From: Bin80 sp026709335
GTDB lineage: Bacteria > Bacteroidota > Rhodothermia > Rhodothermales > Bin80
Direction of reading: 5' to 3'
Assembly (NCBI GenBank): GCA_965200825.1
Contig: OZ241385.1
Coordinates: 1,240,001-1,304,000 of the forward strand
DNA length: 64,000 bases
In this document: in pieces, positions 54,959 to 64,000 of the stretch
Layout of the letters: each line of letters opens with the position of its first letter
Position numbering within the stretch: the stretch's first letter is position 1
Translations under genes and position numbers: made by a program
Notes under the pieces: generated by a model
The model's input: the letters and a program-made list of their open reading frames with translations, nothing else
Told to the model about the DNA's origin: nothing
The model's database searches: none

Positions 54959-55928
54959 TCCTTCTCTCCCAGACAGTATTCTGGACCATTTGGATTTCTC
55001 GGAAATTCCCGACACGCAAAGGGTGTGGGAACTCTCTGCAGGATATTATTCTTCAGAGCCTTCTACGGAAGAGTTTGAGCAAATCAGTAAGGATATGTGG
55101 CCATCAATTGAGCATGCTACCCGATCTCAGCGGGGTATTTGGGCTCCGTTGACACGGGTGATTCCATTAAAAAATGCACCATTGAGGGATGTGGTAACTT
55201 GGCGAGGCGTCGCTGCGTTGGCCGCATGTATTGCCCTGATTCTATCCGTAGGAATCACACTTACCCAACAACCTACTTCCGTATTCGCTCTGTTTGGAGA
55301 ACAGATTACACATGAATTGCCTGACGGAAGCACGGTCGTTCTCAACAGCGGAACTCGAATCAAATACAGCAAAAGCTTTGGAGATTCTGCACGACAGTTG
55401 GACTTGCACGAAGGAGAGGTTTATCTGAATGTAGAGCATGGTACTATCCCGTTTGTCGTAAAATCCTTTGATGCGGAGACGAAAGTTCTGGGCACCTCGT
55501 TTAATGTTCGTTCTTGGCCTGACGAGATCAATGCTGCAACGGATGTTACCGTTGAATCTGGTAAAGTACAAGTGATTCCCGCAGGAGCCTCGGATTTGGC
55601 GGTTACTCTGACTGCCGGACAGTCTGCAAAAACTCAACCTAATAACCAAAAACCGTTGGTCGAAGAAGCTCCTGAAACTTCTTCTGAGAACCTCACCTGG
55701 ATTAATGGTGCATTCAAGTTCTCCGAGCAATCCATTGGGAATATAGCAAAAGAGATTGAACGGCGCTATAATGTGGAGATCGAATTTTCATCCCCGGAAC
55801 TTGCATCCGTGTTAGTTGGTGTCCTCAAGGAATCCCCTGAGAGCGCGGAAGAAATCATTTCCGATATTTGTGAGTTAAATTGCAATTATCGTGTAACTCA
55901 GGATGGTTTTCTGCTTACTCCACGCTAG
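54942..55928 (+). CDS. FecR family anti-sigma factor
   Basis: A 328-residue protein: cytoplasmic N-terminal ~90 residues, one TM (GVAALAACIALILSVGITL) and the periplasmic FecR domain (LPDGSTVVLNSGTRIKYSKS, VLGTSFNVRSW) with a C-terminal DUF4974-like, STN-like part (FKFSEQSIGNIAKEIERRYN). It holds the sigma factor and passes a signal from the TonB receptor. Overlaps the sigma gene. Confidence 0.9.
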   Translation: MRTDPNPSLPDSILDHLDFSEIPDTQRVWELSAGYYSSEPSTEEFEQISKDMWPSIEHATRSQRGIWAPLTRVIPLKNAPLRDVVTWRGVAALAACIALILSVGITLTQQPTSVFALFGEQITHELPDGSTVVLNSGTRIKYSKSFGDSARQLDLHEGEVYLNVEHGTIPFVVKSFDAETKVLGTSFNVRSWPDEINAATDVTVESGKVQVIPAGASDLAVTLTAGQSAKTQPNNQKPLVEEAPETSSENLTWINGAFKFSEQSIGNIAKEIERRYNVEIEFSSPELASVLVGVLKESPESAEEIISDICELNCNYRVTQDGFLLTPR

Positions 55929-55986
55929 CCGCTTCACCTGAAACGCACGAAAACCTTCTTACAATAGTTGGCTTTTTACTTATTTC

Positions 55987-58749
55987 GTGCGCACTCTGAT
56001 TTGTTGCGTGGCTGTCCTGACTGCCGCATCGTTGGGAAGTTTATCGGACCTGCTTGCGCAATCTCCCCGCCCTCTTCTTGATGCTGTCAAACACTTCCAA
56101 GCCGTTTGGGGGGTTGATATTTCCTATGCATCCACCACTCTAAAGGATAAATCTACAGAATGGACTAATCCTGTAGCTACGGACGCTGAGACCGACTTGG
56201 AGTATTTGCTGGACGGAACCGGAGTCACTTTCTTTCGACAAACAAGTGGCACATTCTTCCTCCAGATCCTTGAAGAACAAAATTCGATCCTCACGGGCGG
56301 TGTTTATTCCATAGAAACCACCTCCCCCCTACGAGGTGCTCATATTGTTCTTGTTGGAACGCCGGAAGGGACAACTTCTGACCTCAATGGAAGATTTAGT
56401 TTGACCACCGCTCCCAACAGCTCCGCGAAAATACGTGTCAGCCACGTGGGATACCTGTCAGAAGACCTCACCGTGGAGCTATATGCCGACTCAACTTTGA
56501 ACTTGGATTTTTGGCTATCCGAATGGGCTCTTCAAGGACGCCCTCTGGAAATCACCGCCTCTGCTCTGCCGAGTGACTTTCCCTATTTGATCAGTAGTCG
56601 TCCATATACGATGGACATCCGAGGAACAGATGAACTAATACAAATTACCGGGCTGGGAACCTCCGATGCTGTTCGTAACCTGAGAGATGTCGCAGGCGTC
56701 TATGTTGATTTAGCAACTAGTGACATTCACATACAAGGCAGCGGACTTGGAGAACATCAATTCCAACTGGATGGTAGTGCTATTTTTGAACCTGTTCATT
56801 TGGGTCTGTTTGGAATCTTCAACCCCTTTGCGATTGACAAGATTACGGTAAGAAAGGCAGGATTTGGTGCGGAGCATGGAAGCTTCCTAGCTGGAATCGT
56901 AGATGTTGAGCACTCCCTTACTTCCGATAATGCCATGGAAGTGCAAGTCGATCCTATTTCATTTAACGCTCGCATTACGAATCAGATGAGCTCTGGATCA
57001 GGCAACCTATATATGATGGGCGCATTCAGAACCAGTATCTGGGATCATTGGTGGAGTAGCTTGCGTAGCGAGAGTGTGAATGACTTGCTACGGGAATGGA
57101 ATAGACCTGATGAATTCCTGATGGTTGCAAGTATTTACCCGCTTAAACGAGTGTTCCAGCAGGGGTACTATAATCTTGTTGATCGACTGCAAAGAGCGCC
57201 TTTCCCTTCCCTTCCTGACATCAACTTCAATGATATCCATGGCGCAGCAAAACTTGAGCTGGAACGAGGAAGTGAAATTGGAGCTTCCGTTTACACGGGT
57301 AATAGTGATCTTGCTGGCCGACTTCTCTCTGCGGCAGTTGACCCTGCTCCAAGAACTATTCCGCCGGACCGTCATGCATGGATGAATCGGAGTATGCGTA
57401 TATACTGGAAGCAAAATCCGACAGATAATTTCAATTGGAGGATCTCTTGGAGACAGGGGGAATATTTTTTCTCACATAACTACGGGGGGCTTGACCGCCA
57501 GAATAGTGTCCATGCAGCTTTCAACCTGTATCGATATAATTCCGTGGAGACCAGCGATGAAAATAGTCTTTCAAATAAGGACCTTGATCTGTCGGTTAAT
57601 CACCAATTTTCCCAAGGCCAACTGCAAGCGGGGCTTGGCCTTTCCTGGATTCAGCATCACTTCATAATCCAGCATATTTTCCCGCGTGTCCTTGAGCATG
57701 AGCGTACTTCTTTCAGTTCATCAGGATATGTTCAACAGATCTGGAGCCCTCGATCCTGGATAGAACTGACTTCAGGGCTTCGTTTAACCTGGCTTCGAGC
57801 ACAGGATAGAGCTCACTTTGAACCACGCGCATCTCTACTGCTTAAATCGCCTTACAGAGGGGGATATGGAATTTCCGCCAGGTTTGCAACCGGTATTTAT
57901 TACCAGTTTTTGAATCAGTTTGAAATTGCCACAATCAGCCCCAGTAGTATCGTACCTTCTACCCGATTTTGGCTTCCTGTTGACGAAACTCTTGCGGCAC
58001 CTCTTTCTGATCATTACACCATTGATCTTTCGGCGCAACTGTGGACAGACTGGCAACTTGGGTTTGAATATTACTACAAAAATCAGCGCCGCCTCTACAG
58101 GGTTGATTACCCCAAGCTATGGAGTCAAGAGGTTGACTCTACGGTCATTGGTAACATTGACGAATTCGTAACGGAGACAGACGGTTATGTCTATGGAACA
58201 TCTGTTGAATTACGCCGCAGCGGGGAAAAATTTCAATTAGCACTACGATTTGAACGCAGTGAATCAAAGCGAAAATACATCTTCCGTGGCAATGAGGCAA
58301 CCCTTTTGCCGGTCCCTTGGAATGTACCACAGCAATTTCAGGTTAGGGGAATCTTCAAGCCAATTCCTGAACTAGAAGGATCTGTACGATGGTATGGCGC
58401 TTGGGGACGAAAATGGGCCTATAAGCGTGCATACTATGATCTGTTGGGATCTGATATTGAATATGCCGCAAGCTTTGAGGGCTATTCCTTCGTGGATCCC
58501 ACGGCAGACGGGCACCTACTGGCACCATTCAGCCAGTTGGATTTGGGATTTGCATTTATCTTGCAGAATCAATCTGCTCGCAAGCTACAAGTTCGAATTG
58601 ACCTGCTCAATGCTCTTGGTAGAAATAATCCTGCGCATCGATATCTGCGGGAACGGCCTCAATTTGGATCAGATATCAGAATTCTTACAGACGAAACCAG
58701 CTACCTTATTGGGCGGGCCTTTACCCTCTCCGCTCAACTTCACTGGTAA
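55987..58749 (+). CDS. TonB-dependent receptor with N-terminal STN signalling domain
   Basis: A 920-residue outer-membrane protein starting at GTG 55987. Order: signal peptide ending LLAQ, STN domain (LLDAVKHFQAVWGVDISYAS to about residue 100), carboxypeptidase-regulatory-like domain (GGVYSIETTSPLRGAHIVLV, LNGRFSLTT), plug (VRNLRDVAGVYV, GLGEHQFQLDGSAIFEP) and a beta-barrel ending in aromatic residues (FTLSAQLHW). It probably senses and imports a ligand and signals through the preceding FecR and sigma factor. The ligand is not evident. Confidence 0.9.
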   Translation: MRTLICCVAVLTAASLGSLSDLLAQSPRPLLDAVKHFQAVWGVDISYASTTLKDKSTEWTNPVATDAETDLEYLLDGTGVTFFRQTSGTFFLQILEEQNSILTGGVYSIETTSPLRGAHIVLVGTPEGTTSDLNGRFSLTTAPNSSAKIRVSHVGYLSEDLTVELYADSTLNLDFWLSEWALQGRPLEITASALPSDFPYLISSRPYTMDIRGTDELIQITGLGTSDAVRNLRDVAGVYVDLATSDIHIQGSGLGEHQFQLDGSAIFEPVHLGLFGIFNPFAIDKITVRKAGFGAEHGSFLAGIVDVEHSLTSDNAMEVQVDPISFNARITNQMSSGSGNLYMMGAFRTSIWDHWWSSLRSESVNDLLREWNRPDEFLMVASIYPLKRVFQQGYYNLVDRLQRAPFPSLPDINFNDIHGAAKLELERGSEIGASVYTGNSDLAGRLLSAAVDPAPRTIPPDRHAWMNRSMRIYWKQNPTDNFNWRISWRQGEYFFSHNYGGLDRQNSVHAAFNLYRYNSVETSDENSLSNKDLDLSVNHQFSQGQLQAGLGLSWIQHHFIIQHIFPRVLEHERTSFSSSGYVQQIWSPRSWIELTSGLRLTWLRAQDRAHFEPRASLLLKSPYRGGYGISARFATGIYYQFLNQFEIATISPSSIVPSTRFWLPVDETLAAPLSDHYTIDLSAQLWTDWQLGFEYYYKNQRRLYRVDYPKLWSQEVDSTVIGNIDEFVTETDGYVYGTSVELRRSGEKFQLALRFERSESKRKYIFRGNEATLLPVPWNVPQQFQVRGIFKPIPELEGSVRWYGAWGRKWAYKRAYYDLLGSDIEYAASFEGYSFVDPTADGHLLAPFSQLDLGFAFILQNQSARKLQVRIDLLNALGRNNPAHRYLRERPQFGSDIRILTDETSYLIGRAFTLSAQLHW

Positions 58750-58761
58750 CTCAAGGCAACG

Positions 58762-59244
58762 TCACGCAGTTTCGAGACGGGCAAAAAATCTGCGTCGATC
58801 CATTGCCACGATGCGAATCTTACTTCCAACGGCAATGAATTCTCCTTCTGTAGAAACTTCAACTCGTTGACCATCAATCTCTGCAATACCTGTGGGGCGA
58901 AGCGGCGTAATTGCAACCCCCGCTTTTCCCAAGTACTGAGCCCGTGCATCACTTCGTCGACTGGCCGCGTCAGCCTCTGTTTTTAGTGTAGTGGAAAGGA
59001 TGAATCGGTCCCATGCACCCGAGCGCCAAAGCATCATGAAAAGCAGAATACCACTGGCCAATGTCCCGGATAAAGCAATCGTTCCTCCAAATATACCAGA
59101 TTCACTGTAGGCATATCCTACCGCAAAAATAATTAGCATAGCCCCAAGGATTCCGATGACATTGAATCCAGGGATCAAATAAACCTCTACTGCTATCAGC
59201 AAGAGGCCTGCTAAAATGCAGACTATGGGAATGAGTGCTTCCAC
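58762..59244 (-). CDS. NfeD-like membrane protein, short form
   Basis: A 160-residue protein: TMs at LIPIVCILAGLLLIAVEVYL, ILGAMLIIFAVGYAY and the following Gly-rich segment, then the NfeD OB-fold domain (YLGKAGVAITPLRPTGIAEI, RVEVSTEGEFIAVGSKIRIV). It follows the long NfeD gene by 2 bp. Such pairs act in membrane quality control together with stomatin-like proteins in other bacteria. Confidence 0.85.
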   Translation of the reverse strand: MEALIPIVCILAGLLLIAVEVYLIPGFNVIGILGAMLIIFAVGYAYSESGIFGGTIALSGTLASGILLFMMLWRSGAWDRFILSTTLKTEADAASRRSDARAQYLGKAGVAITPLRPTGIAEIDGQRVEVSTEGEFIAVGSKIRIVAMDRRRFFARLETA

Positions 59245-59246
59245 GT

Positions 59247-60632
59247 CTAAGTTTGGTTAGTTCTTACTTCAACTCGGGTTCCACTGACACGAATGACTTC
59301 AACCTCCACACCCTGATCAATATATTCGCCAGCAGTAATGACATCAACCCGTTCCTTATCAATCAACATGGCACCAGATGGCCTGAGAGCGGTCAAAGTC
59401 GGTCCGGTCTTGCCTATATACTCGGAGTGAGTTGACGCCGTCGTATATCCTTCACTACTCCTGAGTTCTGGAGTTAAAACAAACACATTCGAGGGGGAAG
59501 AAGCAGGAAACATTCTTCCAGTCATTACCGCAGTAGCAACCAAAAGTACCATTGTTACCGCCAGTGTATACACACCTGGCATCATTGCGTCAAATGGGGG
59601 AAAAGAAAACCCCACGTTTCCTACAAGGGCCGCCACTAAGGAGAATAATACCAGAATCAAGCCTGATATTCCTGCAATTCCGAACCCAGGAAACAGAAAT
59701 AGTTCTAACAGGATCAGTCCAATTCCAAGAATAAACAGAAGAATTTCCCATACTTCAACAAGTCCCAGTAAGTAATGGGGAGCAAAAAATAATGCTATTC
59801 CCAGGAGGGCAATAGCCCCCGGAAACCCCACACCAGGGCTCTGAAGCTCAAAGTAAAGCCCCCCAAGCATCATGAGCATGAGTATAGATTGAACTACGGG
59901 AGACCCTAAAAACCTGAGTGCTCTCTCCGCAGTAGTCTCACGATGTGCAACCAAAGTGGGTGCATCCAATCCAAACGCAGAAATGACATCATCGGTTGTT
60001 TCCAGAATTTCATCAGCTACTCCTAACTCAAGAGCTTCGGTAGCGCTAAGTGTCAGCACTTTCCCTTTCTCAGAGATTCCCTCGACTTCAAGAGACGGGT
60101 CCACCATAGACTCGGCAATCTGTGGATCTCGACCGTTAGCTTCCGCTGTTGCTCGCATGAGTCCACGCATGTAACTCTGGTACTTATCTGGTGCCTCTTC
60201 TCCGCTCGTACCTTGTACTACTGTAGCCGCTCCAATTGAAGCACCAGGCACCATTACAATGCGATCAGCGGCGTATGAAATCAATGCCCCCGCAGAAGCT
60301 GCATTTTTATCAATGAATGCAACTGTGGGCATTTCGGCATCCAGCAAGGTTTTTCGGATCTTGTCAGCTGCATCTACAAGACCACCAAATGTATCTACCT
60401 CAAAGACTGTAAGTACGGCATCACGGTTGGTTGCATCATTTACCGCCCGATCGATATAACGGGCAAGACCATTATCAATCATCCCATTCACAGGAACTAC
60501 AAACACCGGGCCTGCGGCACTATCGGAATTCAGTACCAGTGGTTTAGGCGTACGTTCCTGCGCTAGCGTGGCTGGGACGAACAGAACAAGAGCGAATAAT
60601 GTCGATCTAAGGAACCTGCTCACGTTTCTCAT
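59247..60632 (-). CDS. NfeD family membrane serine protease
   Basis: About 461 residues from ATG 60632 (the frame opens at 60659). Signal peptide ending TLAQ, ClpP-like protease domain (FVVPVNGMIDNGLARYIDRA, VFEVDTFGGLVDAADKIR, and the catalytic Ser in NAASAGALISYAADRI with the Lys/Gly loop ASIGAATVV), 4-5 TMs, then an OB-fold C-terminal domain (YIGKTGPTLTALRPSGAMLI). Operon with the short NfeD protein. Confidence 0.88.
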   Translation of the reverse strand: MRNVSRFLRSTLFALVLFVPATLAQERTPKPLVLNSDSAAGPVFVVPVNGMIDNGLARYIDRAVNDATNRDAVLTVFEVDTFGGLVDAADKIRKTLLDAEMPTVAFIDKNAASAGALISYAADRIVMVPGASIGAATVVQGTSGEEAPDKYQSYMRGLMRATAEANGRDPQIAESMVDPSLEVEGISEKGKVLTLSATEALELGVADEILETTDDVISAFGLDAPTLVAHRETTAERALRFLGSPVVQSILMLMMLGGLYFELQSPGVGFPGAIALLGIALFFAPHYLLGLVEVWEILLFILGIGLILLELFLFPGFGIAGISGLILVLFSLVAALVGNVGFSFPPFDAMMPGVYTLAVTMVLLVATAVMTGRMFPASSPSNVFVLTPELRSSEGYTTASTHSEYIGKTGPTLTALRPSGAMLIDKERVDVITAGEYIDQGVEVEVIRVSGTRVEVRTNQT

Positions 60633-60897
60633 AGAATATCCCCCTACTTTATATCTCATTTACGTCTCAATTGAACGTAAGGATTCAAACGAACATGGGA
60701 AGCTGGCCATCCGAATGTTAAAAGACATGTGAAGCTCAGAGGTGTTTTCCAGAAATATCAAATATCCTAAATCAAATTCGAGGAGCGCACCGCCAATTCG
60801 GCTGGAAGCGTTTTCATATCCTCTTGAATTTACGAAATAGAAAAAATCTTTTACAAAGGTTGAACTGAGATTTTGTGCATTCGCATTCTCCGTATGG

Positions 60898-61668
60898 CTA
60901 TTTTTCTATAACAACCGGTGTTCCTTCCTGAACATGAGACCACATAAAATCCATATCCGAGTCACGAACTGCCACACATCCTTGAGTCCAGTTTGAAGCC
61001 AGACCAGTCCCATTACCATGAATTTCTATCATTCCGCCAAGAATCGTTCCCATAGGCGGGACGGTTCCTCTTTTTTCAGCCAACATGATGGCATCATATT
61101 CTTTCTGGCTAATTAGCCCATTCTCAAATCCCCGTCTGGCATCCTCTGCATTAGGATAATTCAATAGAAAAGCTCGATAAAACTTGCTATAGGGGTTTTT
61201 CTTTACCACATAAAAAACACCCTCTGGCGTACGCCATTGATCAGGTTTTTTTTCGGAGCCGCGAATCGTCTTATCGGAGTATGCATTGTAGCCAAAATCT
61301 GCCCTGAATGTGGAAATGACTTCCATACCTTGGTGAAGTATTAGCCTCTTTCGACGCTTGGATACAAGAATCCAGATGTTCGAGAGTTCGTCTGAACTGA
61401 CATATCCCACAGCGCCATCCATTGTCTGCACTTTCCAGACTTCTCCCTCAGTCTTTAAAACTGTGACTGGCTCTCTGAAACTGAGTCGCAAATAAGATTT
61501 TATCTGCTCTGCATCCCGATACAGGCTAACCCCTCGACCGGTGACATAAAACAAATCTTGGGCTTTATCCGGAGTCGACTGCAATGCAGATGTGTTTGCA
61601 ACTGAAAAACCCAATACTGTCACGATACAAATTGACAGTTTATACAATGCAGATTTTTCAGCTAGCAT
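60898..61668 (-). CDS. L,D-transpeptidase (YkuD) with SH3-like domain
   Basis: A 256-residue exported enzyme. Signal segment, SH3-like domain (GRGVSLYRDAEQIKSYLRLS, GAVGYVSSDEL), then the YkuD domain with the catalytic IHGNG and NWTQGCVAVRDSDMDFMW (Cys nucleophile). It makes 3-3 peptidoglycan crosslinks or attaches proteins to the wall. Starts 8 bp after the fabI stop on the same strand, so probably cotranscribed with it. Confidence 0.9.
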   Translation of the reverse strand: MLAEKSALYKLSICIVTVLGFSVANTSALQSTPDKAQDLFYVTGRGVSLYRDAEQIKSYLRLSFREPVTVLKTEGEVWKVQTMDGAVGYVSSDELSNIWILVSKRRKRLILHQGMEVISTFRADFGYNAYSDKTIRGSEKKPDQWRTPEGVFYVVKKNPYSKFYRAFLLNYPNAEDARRGFENGLISQKEYDAIMLAEKRGTVPPMGTILGGMIEIHGNGTGLASNWTQGCVAVRDSDMDFMWSHVQEGTPVVIEK

Positions 61669-61676
61669 GTGCTACG

Positions 61677-62531
61677 TCAACTCTGATCAGATTTTTGCTG
61701 TTCATTATTCAGCATCTCCATCATAGGCTCAACCATGGCATTTGCAATTCCGATACTGCTGAAGCCCCCATCGTGGTACAACGTTTGCATCGTAACCATG
61801 CGTGTCAGATCACTAAGAAGTGTGACAGCATAGTCTCCGCAACTGTCCGCATCGGCATTACCTAATGGAGACATTTTATCTCCGAATTCAAACATTGCAT
61901 CAAATCCTGATATCCCCTGCCCCGCTGTAGTTCGTGTGGGGCTTTGGGAGATCGCATTGATCCGAATACCGCGTTCACCGAGGCGTGCTCCCCAGGTGCG
62001 GACAATGCTTTCAAGCAGAGCTTTGGCATCTCCCATTTCGGAGTAGTGAGAAAACGAACGTTGCGCTCCGATATAGGAAATCGTCAGGATAGATCCTCCA
62101 TTTTTCATAGAATCACCGTCCATTGCATGCTGAACAATTCGATGTAAACTGACCGCAGAAATATCCAATGTCTTGGCATACCAGTCATAGTTCAATTTTT
62201 CGTATGGTCTGCGTTTGCGTACATTGACTCCCATACCAATCGCGTGAACAATAAAGTCTATCTGCCCATAATAATCTTTAATCTGATTGAACAGCGACTC
62301 CAAATCACTGCTCTTTGTCGCATCTGCCCAGATCACAGTGCTCTCGACGGTTTCAGCCAAGTTTTCCAGTGTTCCAAGTCGTTTAGCCACCGGAGCATTC
62401 GAGAGTACGAACCTAGCACCTTCCCTATACGCCGCTTTTGCGATTGACCACGCGAGACTGGTCTCATTCAACGCACCAAAGATTACCCCCTTTTTTCCTT
62501 TCAATAATCCAGAGTGATCCATTTCTGTCAA
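61677..62531 (-). CDS. fabI: Enoyl-[acyl-carrier-protein] reductase (NADH), FabI
   Basis: A 284-residue short-chain dehydrogenase-like enzyme, last step of the fatty acid elongation cycle. NADH site with GALNETSLAWSIAKAAYREG, IDFIVHAIGM, and the FabI-type catalytic YxxxxxxK in SHYSEMGDAKALLES, followed by NAISQSPTRTTAGQGISGFD. Target of triclosan-like inhibitors in other bacteria. Complete. Confidence 0.93.
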   Translation of the reverse strand: MTEMDHSGLLKGKKGVIFGALNETSLAWSIAKAAYREGARFVLSNAPVAKRLGTLENLAETVESTVIWADATKSSDLESLFNQIKDYYGQIDFIVHAIGMGVNVRKRRPYEKLNYDWYAKTLDISAVSLHRIVQHAMDGDSMKNGGSILTISYIGAQRSFSHYSEMGDAKALLESIVRTWGARLGERGIRINAISQSPTRTTAGQGISGFDAMFEFGDKMSPLGNADADSCGDYAVTLLSDLTRMVTMQTLYHDGGFSSIGIANAMVEPMMEMLNNEQQKSDQS

Positions 62532-62915
62532 TCTACACCAATAATTAATTGTTTTATTTTTTTTAAATACTGACTCACAATAGACGCTGAATAATCACTT
62601 CAGATTTTATCTAATTTTTATTCACTTCTGAGCACAAGGATTAAACGCATGTTAATTTTAGTCTGAACTATCAACAAGGTTCATCTCTGCCTCAGGATAG
62701 GCTAAGACTATTTATCAGCCTTCTCTTACGTGAAGATGGAGAGGATCAAAAGGACGGCTTCGTTGCTCACGCATCAAAAAATAAACAATTACGTTTATAC
62801 CCGCCCGATTGTTCGGTGTCCAATTTAATCCGAAGGCCTTGACCATAGACCTGTCGGAACGAATCAACAAGTACTAGAAGTAAGAAGCCTCCCGCAAACT
62901 GACGCTCAACTTGTA
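62532..62915. other. Intergenic region upstream of fabI and the lipoprotein gene
   Basis: 384 bp between divergent genes, AT-rich near fabI, so probably containing both promoters. One short minus-strand frame (ATG 62846 to TGA 62715, MVKAFGLNWTPNNRAGINVI onward, ending LHVREG) looks protein-like, perhaps a C-terminal relic, but has no ribosome binding site. Nothing else is supported. Confidence 0.35.
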
Positions 62916-63653
62916 ATGCGCTTCGTACTACCTCAGATTCAATTTGACCTCAGGTTGAAAGCGATTTTGATTCTTTGGTTCTGGGCATCCTGCTCCTCTC
63001 CCCTACCACCACCAAGTGAAGCTGAGCAAGAGATTGCCGATGCCGCTCTCGAAACCCTTTCCGGTGTCCAGGTGAATGAAATTCTGAATGCCTTCAACGA
63101 ACTATCCAATTGGGCATACACCAGACATGATCACATACAAAACAGAAGTGCTCGTCAATATGAATCATCTAAATACTTGATAAATGTTGATTCTGAAGGC
63201 TTATCAGTCATGACCTTAGGCCCTGACACGGCAGCTGTCACAAATTTATCCAGTATCGTTGAAGCAATTATGCCTGAAGAATCCCCCCATCTAATGGAAC
63301 GATTCAAAGATGATTTCTCCTATCACATGAATGAAGATACCAGCTACTGGTCATATCCTGCTCACAAAATCATAATCAAAGGTAGACCCGGAAGTACTCA
63401 GGATATTGTAACTGCATCTTATGTTTATGACGCGGCTTCCCGAAAACTGATTTCTGCTAGCTTTCATACGTACAGCAGTACAATTTTATTTGAAGAACTA
63501 TCTTATTATCAGATACAGCTTCGCCCTACAGGCACTGCTTGGGTTCCTTATCGCCTCAACATGCATGTTACCCTTAGGCTTCCTTTTGGACAGCAACAGG
63601 TATTTGCCCGGAATGTTACCTTCTACAACTACATCGCTCGGCCAACAGGTTAG
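62916..63653 (+). CDS. Lipoprotein of unknown function
   Basis: A 245-residue protein. N-terminal signal with lipobox-like FWASC near residue 26, then a helical stretch (EAEQEIADAALETLSGVQVN) and a beta-rich domain (HKIIIKGRPGS, VYDAASRKLISASFHTYS). No family recognised. The outer-membrane lipoprotein is probably cotranscribed with birA, whose start lies 5 bp or so downstream. Confidence 0.7.
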   Translation: MRFVLPQIQFDLRLKAILILWFWASCSSPLPPPSEAEQEIADAALETLSGVQVNEILNAFNELSNWAYTRHDHIQNRSARQYESSKYLINVDSEGLSVMTLGPDTAAVTNLSSIVEAIMPEESPHLMERFKDDFSYHMNEDTSYWSYPAHKIIIKGRPGSTQDIVTASYVYDAASRKLISASFHTYSSTILFEELSYYQIQLRPTGTAWVPYRLNMHVTLRLPFGQQQVFARNVTFYNYIARPTG

Positions 63654-63657
63654 CACA

Positions 63658-64000
63658 TTGTTGAGCACCAAAGTGTTGGGGCGTCCACTGCATTTCATGG
63701 AAGCCACTACCTCAACGAATATACTTGCATTGGAAGCTTCACAAAAGGGAGCAATTCATGGAACTGTATTTGCAACAGATTATCAGACACATGGTCGTGG
63801 CCGACAAGGCAGTTCCTGGATTGCGGATAAAGGCCTGAACCTGATATTCAGTATTATCCTAGATCTTCCTGTTTCCAGGGCTGTAATCGGAATGACTCCT
63901 ATGGCGGCGTGCCTAGGGGTTGCTGACGCCATATCTGACACTGTTTCACCGAATAAGCTTCAATTCAAATGGCCCAACGATGTGGTGCTAAATGACCGAA
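63658..64000 (+). CDS. birA: Biotin--[acetyl-CoA-carboxylase] ligase, 5' part (runs off the window)
   Basis: The first ~114 codons of a biotin protein ligase: FMEATTSTNILALEA, biotin/ATP loop HGRGRQGSSWIADKG, LIFSIILDLP and KWPNDVVLNDR. It activates biotin to biotinyl-AMP and loads it onto the carboxylase carrier, feeding fatty acid synthesis. No helix-turn-helix precedes the domain, so it is likely a non-regulatory class I ligase. The start is TTG 63658/63661, GTG 63673 or ATG 63697; the gene continues past 64000. Confidence 0.88.
   Translation, partial: MLSTKVLGRPLHFMEATTSTNILALEASQKGAIHGTVFATDYQTHGRGRQGSSWIADKGLNLIFSIILDLPVSRAVIGMTPMAACLGVADAISDTVSPNKLQFKWPNDVVLNDR

Noticed and set aside
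1..64000. CRISPR arrays, tRNA or rRNA genes, prophage modules
   Set aside because: No regularly spaced repeats, no cloverleaf-like sequence and no phage structural genes were found on reading both strands. A tRNA scan would be decisive but could not be run.

Overview
The window looks like a chromosomal segment of a Bacteroidota/Rhodothermota-type Gram-negative bacterium (Rhodothermales or Balneolales would fit). The pointers are a C-terminal type IX secretion sorting domain on a large secreted protein, DUF4837 and DUF4296 lipoproteins, an ExbB-ExbD-ExbD cluster, an ECF sigma/FecR/TonB-receptor trio with an STN domain, and a VKOR-DsbA fusion. The taxon is inferred from gene content only. Genes are dense, many overlap by ATGA, and no tRNA, rRNA, CRISPR array or prophage was seen.

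Layout. 0.2-8.7 kb: a large 2OG-Fe(II) oxygenase-like protein and a type I restriction-modification operon (hsdM-hsdS-hsdR, minus strand) whose hsdS is interrupted at a run of 12 C. 8.8-12.4 kb: transketolase, a VKOR-DsbA oxidoreductase and a small exported protein. 12.4-21.8 kb: the complete tryptophan pathway on the plus strand (trpE, three unknown small genes, trpS, trpG, D, C, F, B, A), preceded by a short reading frame with tandem Trp codons. 21.8-24.3 kb: two lipoproteins and a family 2 glycosyltransferase. 24.2-29.2 kb: a 4.4 kb island of broken insertion sequences, bracketed by two diverged copies of the same convergent gene junction; inside it is an intact two-gene unit (cysteine-rich lipoprotein plus two-TM protein). 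29.0-37.0 kb: a small membrane protein, NAD-type isocitrate dehydrogenase, a 1155-residue T9SS beta-propeller protein, a truncated FRG-domain protein, and exbB/exbD genes.

37.2-41.0 kb is the most notable object: a 3776 bp IS1595-family transposon with 26 bp terminal inverted repeats (one mismatch) and a perfect 8 bp target duplication. It carries, besides its transposase, a single-chain restriction-methylase-specificity gene and a 58-codon gene. Both passenger genes are frame-interrupted at homopolymers (C9 and A10). Together with the C12 tract in hsdS, this gives two independent restriction-modification loci that appear switchable by slipped-strand mispairing, both apparently out of phase in this assembly.

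41.0-64.0 kb is mostly housekeeping: C-terminal processing protease, penicillin-acylase-like protein, GlcNAc-kinase-like protein, acetyl-CoA synthetase, a beta-propeller protein, a repeat-rich coiled-coil membrane protein, PcrA/UvrD helicase, concentrative nucleoside transporter, sigma/FecR/TonB-receptor, two NfeD proteins, an L,D-transpeptidase, enoyl-ACP reductase, a lipoprotein and the 5' part of birA, cut by the window end.
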